Origin: JAJZMA01 sp021850405
GTDB lineage: Bacteria > Chloroflexota > Dormibacteria > Aeolococcales > Aeolococcaceae
Assembly: GCA_027365835.1 (NCBI GenBank)
Contig: DAHXLU010000057.1
Coordinates: 1-13,608, forward strand
Direction of reading: 5' to 3'
Length of the DNA stretch: 13,608 nucleotides
Shown: piece by piece, positions 6,865 through 12,467 of the stretch
Layout: every line of letters begins with the position of its first letter
How positions within the stretch are numbered: position 1 is the stretch's first letter
Notes under the pieces: model-generated
Database searches by the model: none
Seen by the model: the letters and a program-made list of their open reading frames with translations, nothing else
What the model was told of the DNA's origin: nothing
Translations under genes and position numbers: made by a program

Positions 6865-7791
6865 ATGAACGCATCGGAGTGGCTCGCTTCCCGGGCAGTG
6901 GCGCTCCAGAACACCGGAAAGGCTAGAGCACCCGTAGCAGCAGGCCTGGTCGGCGCGCCGATGTCACGGCTCTCGCTGAGCGGCTCAGCGGCATGGGCCA
7001 GTCCAGCAGCAGTTCGGCGCGCACTCTCCAGATTTCACACCTATGACGGGATGCACTCGCTTGAGCTGGAAGAGCTTAACCTGCTGGACTTTGGAGATGT
7101 CGCTGGAGACCAGGCAGAGACCGATCCAGCTACGGCGCGGATGCGTCTGGAGGAATTGGTGGCAAAGGAGATGGCGCAGTGCGAGCTGATAACTATCCTG
7201 GGAGGCGACAACTCCATTACCAGGCATGGCTTTTCAGCGCTGCTCAGGACACACCCAGACCTGGGGCTCATCACGTTCGACGCCCACCATGATACCCGGC
7301 CCCTTGCCTCTGGGCCCACCAATGGCACCCCAGTCCGGGAGCTGATCCTGGGGGGCCTCCAGGGCAACCGGGTCGCCCAGATAGGCATCAATCCCCTTGG
7401 CAATGGAGGAGACTATGCTCGGTGGACAAAGGAGCAGGGGGTCCATCTTTTCTACTCGCCGGAAATTCACCACAAGGGGGTGGGAGCTACCCTCTTCGAT
7501 GCCTTGACAAGGCTGAGGAAGGCGGGCGCCCACACATTCTATGTCGACTTTGACATGGATGTACTGGACCGGGCCTTTGCCCCTGGCTGTCCCGGCAGTC
7601 TGCCCGGTGGAATGCACCCGGCGCAGCTGGCCCATGCCGCTTTCCAGCTTGGACGTGATCCGAATGTAGTGGCAGCCGACTTTACCGAGGTAGACGCACT
7701 TGCGGACGTAAACGAAATAACTGTCCGTGCTACCGCCTACACACTCCTCAACCTGTACTTTGGCCGTCTCTCCGGCAGGAAGGGCGCATGA
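6865..7791 (+). CDS. hutG: Formimidoylglutamase, arginase/ureohydrolase superfamily
   Basis: Expected to hydrolyse N-formimino-L-glutamate to L-glutamate and formamide, the last step of the hut pathway, using a binuclear Mn centre. The 308-residue protein has the superfamily metal motifs DAHHD (D139, H141, D143) and FDMDVLD (D230, D232, D235), followed by APGCPG (239-244). The first metal motif, normally GGDHS with a His ligand, reads GGDNS here (N116). The assignment as HutG rather than agmatinase or arginase rests on its place between hutU and hutI. The ATG at 6865 follows AAGGGGG at a good distance; a GTG at 6838 would add nine residues. The stop overlaps the hutI start in ATGA, so the two are translationally coupled. 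The family is firm; substrate is inferred from context. Confidence 0.87.
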   Translation: MNASEWLASRAVALQNTGKARAPVAAGLVGAPMSRLSLSGSAAWASPAAVRRALSRFHTYDGMHSLELEELNLLDFGDVAGDQAETDPATARMRLEELVAKEMAQCELITILGGDNSITRHGFSALLRTHPDLGLITFDAHHDTRPLASGPTNGTPVRELILGGLQGNRVAQIGINPLGNGGDYARWTKEQGVHLFYSPEIHHKGVGATLFDALTRLRKAGAHTFYVDFDMDVLDRAFAPGCPGSLPGGMHPAQLAHAAFQLGRDPNVVAADFTEVDALADVNEITVRATAYTLLNLYFGRLSGRKGA

Positions 7792-9011
7792 CCGAAGACA
7801 TAAAAGACACAGTGATTCTCAACATCGGTTGCCTTGTAACCTGCAGTTCGTCGAAGGGTGACCCACTGGGAATCGTGGAGGGTGCCACCATCCATGCCCG
7901 CAATGGACGCATCATGTACGCGGGCCCGGAAAAGGAGGCTCCCGCACTGCCAGCTGGGGCGCAGGTTACGGATGCAGAAAAAGGAACAGTAACGCCTGGC
8001 TTCGTCGATGCACACACCCACCTGGCCTGGGGTGGGACCCGGGCAGACGAATACGAAGCACTGGCAAAGGGTGTCTCCTACGCAAAGATCGCAGCAGACG
8101 GTGGAGGAATCAGGAGTACCGTAGCGGCCACTTCTGCTGCTCTGGAGAGTCCAGAAAGCCTGCTTACAGCAATGAGGATGCGCCTTCGCGATGCGCTTGG
8201 CTGGGGAACCACCACGGTAGAGATAAAGAGTGGTTATGGAGCGACCCCGGAGGAGGAGCTGCGACTCCTGGAGCTGATTGCCACTGCCAACGACAGCCCC
8301 GGGCTCCCTGGGGTAGTGGCTACCTACCTCCCCCTTCACTCACCTCCTGGAACCGACGCCAAAGAGGTCATAGAGCAGGTGATTGAGAGCGGCATCCCAT
8401 CTGCGGCAAGGGTTGCGCGCTTTATAGATGTCTTCTGTGATGAGTATGCCTGGCCATCAAGCCTCTGTGAGCCGGTGCTGTCCGCCGCAAGGGCGGTCGG
8501 CATTCGTCGCAAATTGCACGCGGATCAGCTCTCCTGCTGCGGTGGAGCACAGCTTGCTGCGAGAACAGGAGCAACCAGCGCCGACCATCTGGACCTGGTC
8601 GATGAAGCTGGAATACGCGAGCTTTCCGTTCACGCTGTCACGGCAGTTCTTACCCCTGCCACCAGTCTGACCCTTGGAAGCAAACCCGCCCCGGCCGCAA
8701 GCCTTATAGAGGCTGGTGTTCCCATTGCAATCGCCACAGACCGCAATCCTGGAACATGCAACTGTAGCTCCATGCCGCTCGTCATGTCGCTTGGAGTTGC
8801 GCTCTACCGGATCCCCCCGCATGTCGTACTGCTGGCAGCTACCGCGGGCGGCGCGCGAGCGCTTGACCTGCCTGACCGTGGCACCCTTGTCCCTGGGATG
8901 AGGGCAGACATGGTTCTATGGCCCACTCGGGACTGGCGCGATATCACCTACCAGATGGGCATCAGACCAGGCCTGGTCATGTGGGCAGATCGCAGCGAGA
9001 CCACCGGGTGA
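7788..9011 (+). CDS. hutI: Imidazolonepropionase
   Basis: Third enzyme of histidine degradation: hydrolyses 4-imidazolone-5-propionate to N-formimino-L-glutamate, which HutG then uses. The protein has 407 residues, the normal size, and is a metal-dependent amidohydrolase with HxH (H76, H78 in DAHTHLAWGG). Further residues are E145 with IKSGYG following, H184 (LPLHSPPG, where relatives usually have FLGAH), H244 in KLHADQLS, H267 in SADHLD, and D318 in ATDRNPGT. The ending DMVLWPTRDWRDITYQMG is typical of the family. AGGAAGGG precedes the ATG, which overlaps the hutG stop by 4 bases. With hutU and hutG it makes urocanate to glutamate complete; hutH is not in this window. Confidence 0.96.
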   Translation: MTEDIKDTVILNIGCLVTCSSSKGDPLGIVEGATIHARNGRIMYAGPEKEAPALPAGAQVTDAEKGTVTPGFVDAHTHLAWGGTRADEYEALAKGVSYAKIAADGGGIRSTVAATSAALESPESLLTAMRMRLRDALGWGTTTVEIKSGYGATPEEELRLLELIATANDSPGLPGVVATYLPLHSPPGTDAKEVIEQVIESGIPSAARVARFIDVFCDEYAWPSSLCEPVLSAARAVGIRRKLHADQLSCCGGAQLAARTGATSADHLDLVDEAGIRELSVHAVTAVLTPATSLTLGSKPAPAASLIEAGVPIAIATDRNPGTCNCSSMPLVMSLGVALYRIPPHVVLLAATAGGARALDLPDRGTLVPGMRADMVLWPTRDWRDITYQMGIRPGLVMWADRSETTG

Positions 9012-9132
9012 CAACCGGAGTAGCCCGGGGAGCTGCCCCAAACCCTTTGCAGTGAGGCGGGCTGCTATTCACCCTTGACCGGATGTACCCCTGCCCAGGG
9101 CATTCCCCACAGACTGACAGGACTGACGGCAA

Positions 9133-9157
9133 TGGGAGCGACAGGTAGCCGCTCCCA
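9133..9157. terminator. 8-bp hairpin between convergent genes
   Basis: TGGGAGCG (9133-9140) pairs perfectly with CGCTCCCA (9150-9157) over a 9-base loop, between the hutI stop (9011) and the convergent small membrane gene (stop at 9200). There is no U-run on either side. It is followed by a polypurine tract (about 9171-9198). A weaker GGGG/CCCC stem lies at 9027-9039. Probably a bidirectional terminator or 3'-end stabiliser, judged by location. Confidence 0.4.
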
Positions 9158-9199
9158 CACTGGGCGCACCGAAGAGAGGAAAGGAGAGGAGAGTAGAGC

Positions 9200-9364
9200 C
9201 TAGTGCGCCATCCCGATAAGGCCAATCAGAAACAAACTTGCTATACAGGTACCGATTCCAAGCCAGAGTGCTGCCGCACCCCGATCCCCCCCACGTTCAG
9301 CAACACGCTGGTGCAGGTAACGCCGACGAACACTGAGAGCATCGCTTCCACTGGGCTCGGTCAT
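9200..9364 (-). CDS. Small single-span membrane protein (54 residues)
   Basis: From the ATG at 9364 this encodes 54 residues. A charged N-terminal part contains RRRYLHQRVAERGGDR (13-28), followed by one hydrophobic helix (about 30-52, AALWLGIGTCIASLFLIGLI) and a short MAH tail. The positive charges before the helix suggest the N-terminus stays in the cytoplasm. AGAGGGA lies about 6 bases before this ATG, which is why I reject the longer frame reaching to 9439. No family is recognised; small proteins of this shape are common partners or regulators of membrane complexes. It is divergent from the HspR-like gene at 9644 across a 279-base region. Confidence 0.55.
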   Translation of the reverse strand: MTEPSGSDALSVRRRYLHQRVAERGGDRGAAALWLGIGTCIASLFLIGLIGMAH

Positions 9365-9486
9365 GGTATGTCCCTCTAGGTTTGGCTGCTTGGGCAGTGC
9401 ACACGGCCCGTGACTTATGCAACGCAGCCGCACCAACAATGGTTACAGCCTTACCCGATGCCTGCCACAGACACAGCCACACCCTA

Positions 9487-9497
9487 CCCCCCCCCCC
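9487..9497 (+). repeat. Homopolymer of 11 C
   Basis: Eleven consecutive C residues lie in the intergenic region between the small membrane gene and the first HspR-like gene, 147 bases before the latter's ATG. Long C/G tracts are prone to slippage in replication and sequencing. In this position a length change could alter promoter geometry. If translation began at an upstream ATG (9410), it would instead shift the reading frame. The tract is a direct observation; any function is conjecture. Confidence 0.9.
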
Positions 9498-9622
9498 AGC
9501 AAATATGGTCTGCCCGAGCTCCATGCTGCGGGTACCCTCCCCGGACTTGCCCCCGGCTCGCACGTGCTGTTCTCCCCTGGGGCAGGCTCCCCATAACAAA
9601 GGATGGGAAGGGGTACCGTTCA

Positions 9623-9639
9623 TTGGTTACAATACCCAA
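9623..9639 (+). promoter_or_regulatory. Inverted repeat overlapping a -10 before the first HspR-like gene
   Basis: TTGGTTA (9623-9629) and TACCCAA (9633-9639) form an inverted repeat with one mismatch and a 3-base centre. A good -10 hexamer, TACAAT (9628-9633), is embedded in it, 10 bases before the ATG at 9644, so the transcript would have almost no leader. No clear -35 is seen. The TTGGT half-site recurs in the palindrome at 10024-10045. Autoregulation by the HspR-like protein is a natural guess, not shown. Confidence 0.35.
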
Positions 9640-9643
9640 GGCA

Positions 9644-9985
9644 ATGGCTGCATCCAAAGTTTCAGGGTCCGAACCGGCAGATGGCCTGGACAAGCCCATC
9701 TACACGATATCAGTGGCTGCCGAGATCCTGGACACCCATCCCCGCACCCTGATGATGTATGAGCATCTGGGGCTCCTGGTCCCCGAGCGCACTCCCACAA
9801 ACCGGAGGCGCTACTCCCAGCGGGACGTGCTGACGCTCCAGGCAATCCAGCAGCTGACCCGCAAACATGGTCTGAACCTGAACGGAGCCAAGTACGTGGT
9901 AAAGCTGCTGTTGCTACTCGACCGCCACGGGATACCACGTCCTGAAGCCCTGGCCAACATACGCACCGCCTACATCCACCTCTAG
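9644..9985 (+). CDS. HspR-like MerR-family transcriptional regulator, copy 1
   Basis: A 113-residue DNA-binding protein of the MerR superfamily, closest in pattern to HspR, the heat-shock gene repressor. The helix-turn-helix is at about 20-44 (YTISVAAEILDTHPRTLMMY, then EHLGL) and the wing at 49-61 (RTPTNRRRYSQRD), followed by the second helical pair AIQQLTRKHGLNLNGAKYV. The HspR signature of YTISVAxE, HPRTLxxYE, RRYSxRD and GxNLxG is complete. No long C-terminal effector domain is present, so it probably acts with partners. The frame is open upstream to 9410, but that extension is low-complexity and runs through the poly-C tract. ATG 9644 fits the family start. The second copy at 10483 is 64/93 identical over the shared region by hand alignment. 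DnaK, the usual HspR co-repressor, is not encoded nearby. Confidence 0.88.
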   Translation: MAASKVSGSEPADGLDKPIYTISVAAEILDTHPRTLMMYEHLGLLVPERTPTNRRRYSQRDVLTLQAIQQLTRKHGLNLNGAKYVVKLLLLLDRHGIPRPEALANIRTAYIHL

Positions 9986-10023
9986 GCATCAGCTAGCCAG
10001 ACTCTTGTCCCTGTACGGATAGG

Positions 10024-10045
10024 CTACATACCAATTGGTATGTAG
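10024..10045 (+). promoter_or_regulatory. Perfect 22-base palindrome, candidate operator
   Basis: The half-site CTACATACCAA is followed directly by its exact reverse complement, giving a perfect 22-base palindrome centred between 10034 and 10035. It lies 38 bases after the copy 1 stop and 72 bases before the response-regulator ATG. It overlaps the -35 of the promoter I propose for that operon (TTGGTA, 10035-10040). A hairpin terminator for copy 1 is possible (9-bp stem, AATT loop), but no U-run follows. I favour a dimer-binding operator. The inner 14 bases match ATAYYAATTRRTAT, as does the site at 12146-12159. Confidence 0.6.
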
Positions 10046-10063
10046 GGTCCGGTACGGTAGTAT
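10035..10063 (+). promoter_or_regulatory. Candidate sigma70-type promoter of the response-regulator operon
   Basis: TTGGTA (10035-10040) and TAGTAT (10058-10063) are separated by exactly 17 bases, each matching 4 of 6 consensus positions. Transcription would begin near 10070, giving a leader of about 48 bases with GGAGAGGAA just before the ATG at 10118. The -35 falls inside the right half of the palindrome, so a bound regulator would probably block polymerase. Confidence 0.45.
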
Positions 10064-10117
10064 TGGGATGATGGGTAGCGTGGAGCCGCTGCACCAACGG
10101 CTACAGTCGGAGAGGAA

Positions 10118-10498
10118 ATGGAAGATCCACCAGTAAACGTCCTTCTGATCGAGGATGATCACGACATTCTGGAAATGTACCGGATCAAGCTTGAGCTTGA
10201 TGGTTACAGGGTGAGCGTCGCCGAGAACGGTGAGACGGGCCTTTCAGAAGCGGCCAGACTGCAGCCGGACATCATCTTCCTGGACGTCAAGCTCCCCGGC
10301 ATGGATGGCTTTGAGGTCCTTGCAGCACTCCGGGAGCGTCCTGAAACAGCTGACACCCCCGTCATTTTCCTTAGCAACTATGGAGAGAGCGAACTGGTAG
10401 ACCGTGGCATGGGGCTGGGCGCAAACGAGTTCCTCATCAAGGCAAAGACCACCCCTTCCAGCCTCTCAGAGGGGATCAGCGAATGGCTAAGGGAGTAG
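10118..10498 (+). CDS. Stand-alone receiver-domain response regulator
   Basis: A 126-residue CheY-like protein made only of a REC domain, so it must act through protein partners and not by binding DNA itself. Key residues are present: acidic pocket E12/D13/D14, phospho-acceptor D56 (IIFLDVKLPGMDG), S86 at the Thr/Ser switch position (VIFLSNYG) and K108 (FLIKAK). The start is well supported by GGAGAGGAA directly upstream. No histidine kinase is encoded in the window, so its donor lies elsewhere. Its last 16 bases overlap the next gene, the second HspR-like regulator, so the two are made together. That coupling suggests the REC protein may control the regulator or the membrane proteins downstream. 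The family is certain; the partner is inferred. Confidence 0.94.
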   Translation: MEDPPVNVLLIEDDHDILEMYRIKLELDGYRVSVAENGETGLSEAARLQPDIIFLDVKLPGMDGFEVLAALRERPETADTPVIFLSNYGESELVDRGMGLGANEFLIKAKTTPSSLSEGISEWLRE

Positions 10499-10830
10499 AT
10501 CCAGGCTCCTCCGATGTACCTGGAGTTGGGCTGGACAAACCGATATACACCATCTCAGTGGCGTCTGAGCTGCTGGAGACCCATCCGCGCACGCTCATGA
10601 TGTATGAGAACATGGGGCTGATCCTGCCCCAGCGGACCGGTACTAACCGTAGGCGATATTCCCAGCGGGATATCCTGCGGCTGCGGGCCATACAGCGTCT
10701 GACACGCACCCATGGCGTCAATCTCAACGGCGTGCGGTACGTGCTGGAGCTGCTCACGCTGCTCCACCAGCGTGGAGTGCGTGCTCCCGAAGAACTTTCA
10801 GACATAGATATGGCAGCATTACTCTCATGA
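10483..10830 (+). CDS. HspR-like MerR-family transcriptional regulator, copy 2
   Basis: A 115-residue paralogue of the regulator at 9644. The helix-turn-helix is at about 22-46 (YTISVASELLETHPRTLMMY, then ENMGL), the wing at 51-63 (RTGTNRRRYSQRD), then AIQRLTRTHGVNLNGVRYV. The recognition helix region THPRTLMMYE and wing TNRRRYSQRD are identical in both copies, so they probably bind the same or very similar sites. Divergence is concentrated in the C-terminal dimerisation part. The ATG follows AGAGGGG (10469-10475) by 7 bases and overlaps the response-regulator end by 16 bases; the stop overlaps the next start in ATGA. It is the DNA-binding member of a four-gene overlapping operon. Whether it represses or activates is unknown. 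Confidence 0.9.
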   Translation: MAKGVDPGSSDVPGVGLDKPIYTISVASELLETHPRTLMMYENMGLILPQRTGTNRRRYSQRDILRLRAIQRLTRTHGVNLNGVRYVLELLTLLHQRGVRAPEELSDIDMAALLS

Positions 10831-11237
10831 CAGCCAAATGGGATGAGGAAGAGGGGATTGCCAGCAGCGCCGCCCGGATAGCCGAAAATGCGCTCCTGCT
10901 GCTTCATACAGAGATCACTGCCGCCAAGCGGGAGATTACAGCAATTCTGGTACGGGTGGCAGTGGGGCTGGGACTCTTCGCACTGGCCCTGGTACTTCTA
11001 ACGTTCCTCCTGGTAGCCCTCCTGGGAGTGGCCGTCACTGGCTTTGGCGATCTGACCCACTCAGCCCTGCTGGGATGGGTGTTTACAGCGGTAGCTGCCC
11101 TTGTGCTGGCGGCAATACTGGGTGCAGTTGGCTACCTTATATTCAAGACCATGGGGAGGCGTGGCAAGCGCGCACTTGACATTCTGGAGACGCCAATCGC
11201 AACCTTTTCCGGCCAGATAAAGGACAGGGGTCTGTGA
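10827..11237 (+). CDS. Holin-like (YqjE/phage_holin_3_6-type) two-span membrane protein
   Basis: A 136-residue inner-membrane protein. An amphipathic acidic/basic helix (about 10-38, IASSAARIAENALLLLHTEI) precedes two long hydrophobic spans, about 41-72 and 79-106. A basic cytoplasmic stretch MGRRGKRALD (109-118) follows, then a short tail. This is the architecture of the putative actinobacterial holin-superfamily/YqjE group, which is chromosomal and usually not a phage lysis protein. The start overlaps the previous stop (ATGA) and the stop overlaps the next start (GTGA), so it is translationally coupled on both sides. Its role is not established; in enterobacteria yqjD-yqjE-yqjK are associated with stress and ribosome/membrane association. 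The family call rests on topology and on the neighbour, not on a specific motif. Confidence 0.72.
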   Translation: MTAKWDEEEGIASSAARIAENALLLLHTEITAAKREITAILVRVAVGLGLFALALVLLTFLLVALLGVAVTGFGDLTHSALLGWVFTAVAALVLAAILGAVGYLIFKTMGRRGKRALDILETPIATFSGQIKDRGL

Positions 11238-11761
11238 GCAAGGATTCAGAGCTGCAGGAAAAGCTGGAGCAGCAGGCCAGGCAGCTTGCTGCTGAGATTG
11301 GACAATTTACCGCCCGGGTACATGAGCGGGTCGACCCAAGAGCCCAGCTGCGGCGCATGGGGCCGCGGGTAGCAGTTGGAACGGCTCTTCTTGGGACCCT
11401 TGCTGCGTCCACGTTTGTCATGCGCACCACCCACAAGAGCAGCCTTTCCCCAGATGCACAGAGTTTGGCGAAGAAGGTAGCAAAGCTGGAGAAAGAGCTG
11501 CACAAGGCAAGAAAGGGCCCGCTATGGCAGAAACTTCTCCTGCGTGCCATCTCAACCGCTGCAACCGCCGGAGCAACATCTGCCATGGAGCGGTTCAATG
11601 CCCAGCTCAAGGAAAGCTCAGCACGGATAGACCAATCCTCCCGACCCACTCACCATGGAGCCAGCCAGCCAGGAGGCGTGTCATATTCGCGAAGCCCGGA
11701 AGGGGTCGCGACTGGACAGAGAGATGCGGAAACCCACACTGTTAAGAAACGGGTCGGCTAG
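11234..11761 (+). CDS. DUF3618-like single-span membrane protein
   Basis: A 175-residue protein with an N-terminal helical segment rich in Glu, Gln and Arg (1-33, likely coiled coil), the stretch RVDPRAQLRRMGPR (32-45) resembling the DUF3618/YqjD-type membrane-anchor boundary, and one span at about 46-64. A charged helix follows (AKKVAKLEKELHKARK, 79-94), then a mildly hydrophobic segment (101-116) and a polar, probably disordered tail. It starts with GTG overlapping the previous stop and preceded by AGGACAGGGG. DUF3618-like and holin-like proteins commonly occur as a pair, which supports both calls. Last gene of the operon; a hairpin follows at 11779-11818. Function unknown; an envelope or stress-related role is inferred. 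Confidence 0.65.
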   Translation: MSKDSELQEKLEQQARQLAAEIGQFTARVHERVDPRAQLRRMGPRVAVGTALLGTLAASTFVMRTTHKSSLSPDAQSLAKKVAKLEKELHKARKGPLWQKLLLRAISTAATAGATSAMERFNAQLKESSARIDQSSRPTHHGASQPGGVSYSRSPEGVATGQRDAETHTVKKRVG

Positions 11762-11778
11762 CGCACCCGGGTGCTGGA

Positions 11779-11818
11779 GCCGTGGGCACTTCAACCCTGT
11801 GGGGGCTTGTGCCTCGGC
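11779..11818. terminator. Hairpin between convergent genes
   Basis: GCCG (11779-11782) plus GGCAC (11785-11789) pair with GTGCC (11809-11813) plus CGGC (11815-11818), leaving a small internal loop; CCC and GGG inside can pair further. A separate 12-base palindrome GCACCCGGGTGC lies at 11763-11774. The hairpin fills the space between the end of the DUF3618-like gene and the stop of the convergent zinc-ribbon gene. No U-run is present, so a bidirectional terminator is inferred from its position. Confidence 0.45.
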
Positions 11819-12147
11819 TAAGCGCCGGTGTTCCCGTCTTCCCTACCGCGGCCAGACAGGAGGCTAACCAGGTCACCGGTGTGGCTTGAGAGCAGCTGGT
11901 GAAGGTCCAGCACCTCGTCTGCGGCTATAGGAGGCTTGTCATCTGCCAGTAGCTCTTCTGGCATGTCATCGGTCTGGAGGACTATCTGCAACAGGTTCTC
12001 ATCGTGGCAGCGGACACACCGCACCCTTACCAGCGCCCGGTTCTCCTGTTGCGCCAGCACCGTAATCTCACAATCACCCATACCCCGGCTGCAGACGGCA
12101 CAGCGATAGCGGCCAGCCTGAGCCCGGAGCATTCGAACCAGATTCAT
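11818..12147 (-). CDS. Small zinc-ribbon protein with acidic C-terminal helix
   Basis: A 109-residue protein. Two Cys pairs, CAVC (16-19) and CVRC (44-47), flank a strand-rich segment (EITVLAQQENRALVRVRC), the arrangement of a four-Cys zinc ribbon; C26 is an additional Cys. An acidic linker (59-78) and a helix ADEVLDLHQLLSSHTGDLVSLL (76-97) follow. This shape suits a protein- or nucleic-acid-binding adaptor, but I do not recognise a named family. It has no SD. A TATACT hexamer 7 bases before the ATG indicates a leaderless transcript. The promoter/start region carries a near-palindrome related to the one upstream of the response regulator, hinting at shared control. It converges on the holin/DUF3618 operon and diverges from tRNA-Gln. 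Confidence 0.75.
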   Translation of the reverse strand: MNLVRMLRAQAGRYRCAVCSRGMGDCEITVLAQQENRALVRVRCVRCHDENLLQIVLQTDDMPEELLADDKPPIAADEVLDLHQLLSSHTGDLVSLLSGRGREDGNTGA

Positions 12148-12159
12148 ATCAATTAGTAT
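12146..12159 (-). promoter_or_regulatory. Candidate operator related to the 10024-10045 palindrome
   Basis: The minus strand reads ATACTAATTGATAT, matching ATAYYAATTRRTAT, which also fits the inner 14 bases of the perfect palindrome at 10028-10041. Over an 18-base comparison 14 positions agree. The site overlaps the -10 (12155-12160) and the first bases of the start codon of the zinc-ribbon gene, where binding would block transcription. The AT-rich -10 explains part of the similarity, so this is a hypothesis. Confidence 0.4.
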
Positions 12160-12182
12160 ATTCCCACGGGCAAAAATGCAAA
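12155..12182 (-). promoter_or_regulatory. Promoter of the zinc-ribbon gene (leaderless)
   Basis: On the minus strand, TTTGCA (12177-12182) and TATACT (12155-12160) are 16 bases apart. The -10 matches 5 of 6 consensus positions and lies 7 bases before the ATG at 12147. That places transcription start on or next to the start codon, in line with the absence of an SD. Confidence 0.55.
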
Positions 12183-12227
12183 ACCTGATAAATGTGTGAC
12201 GGTTTTGGTTAAACTTGCCAACAACAT

Positions 12228-12302
12228 TGGGGAGTGGCCAAGCGGTAAGGCAGCTGACTCTGAATCAGCCAATCAGAGGTTCGAATCCTCTCTCCCCAGC
12301 CA
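12228..12302 (+). tRNA. tRNA-Gln (anticodon CTG)
   Basis: A complete cloverleaf can be drawn. The acceptor stem TGGGGAG (12228-12234) pairs with CTCCCCA (12292-12298). The D arm lies at 12237-12251, the anticodon stem GCTGA/TCAGC (12253-12257/12265-12269) with loop CTCTGAA and anticodon CTG (12260-12262), a 5-base variable loop, and the T arm AGAGG-TTCGAAT-CCTCT (12275-12291). Discriminator G73 (12299) is followed by an encoded CCA (12300-12302). U1-A72 and G73 are identity elements of bacterial tRNA-Gln. It decodes CAG. An IS630-type fragment lies 165 bases downstream; no attachment-site repeat of the tRNA 3' end is seen in the window. No gene is apparent in 12303-12467. Confidence 0.95.
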
Positions 12303-12467
12303 GGCCAACATGGGGACCGCCGCTGATGAACACGTGGGGGTTGTTGAGATTCGTGCGTGGAATGGCCTACACCCGCGGCACCTCACTTGCGGTCTCTGGA
12401 AGGGCAGAGTAGCAGCACCCATCGTGCGGGGCACCGTCATCCGGGTGGACGTGCAGCTGAGGTGGCC

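Noticed and set aside
9410..9643. N-terminal extension of the first HspR-like protein
   Set aside because: Low-complexity, Pro-rich residues run through the poly-C tract; the family begins near 9644. Kept only as a slippage possibility.
10827..11237. Prophage lysis holin
   Set aside because: No endolysin or other phage gene is nearby; the pairing with a DUF3618-like gene fits the chromosomal YqjE-like group.
9365..11817. Known HspR HAIR box (CTTGAGT-N7-ACTCAAG)
   Set aside because: No match seen near either HspR-like gene; the inverted repeats present have a different core.
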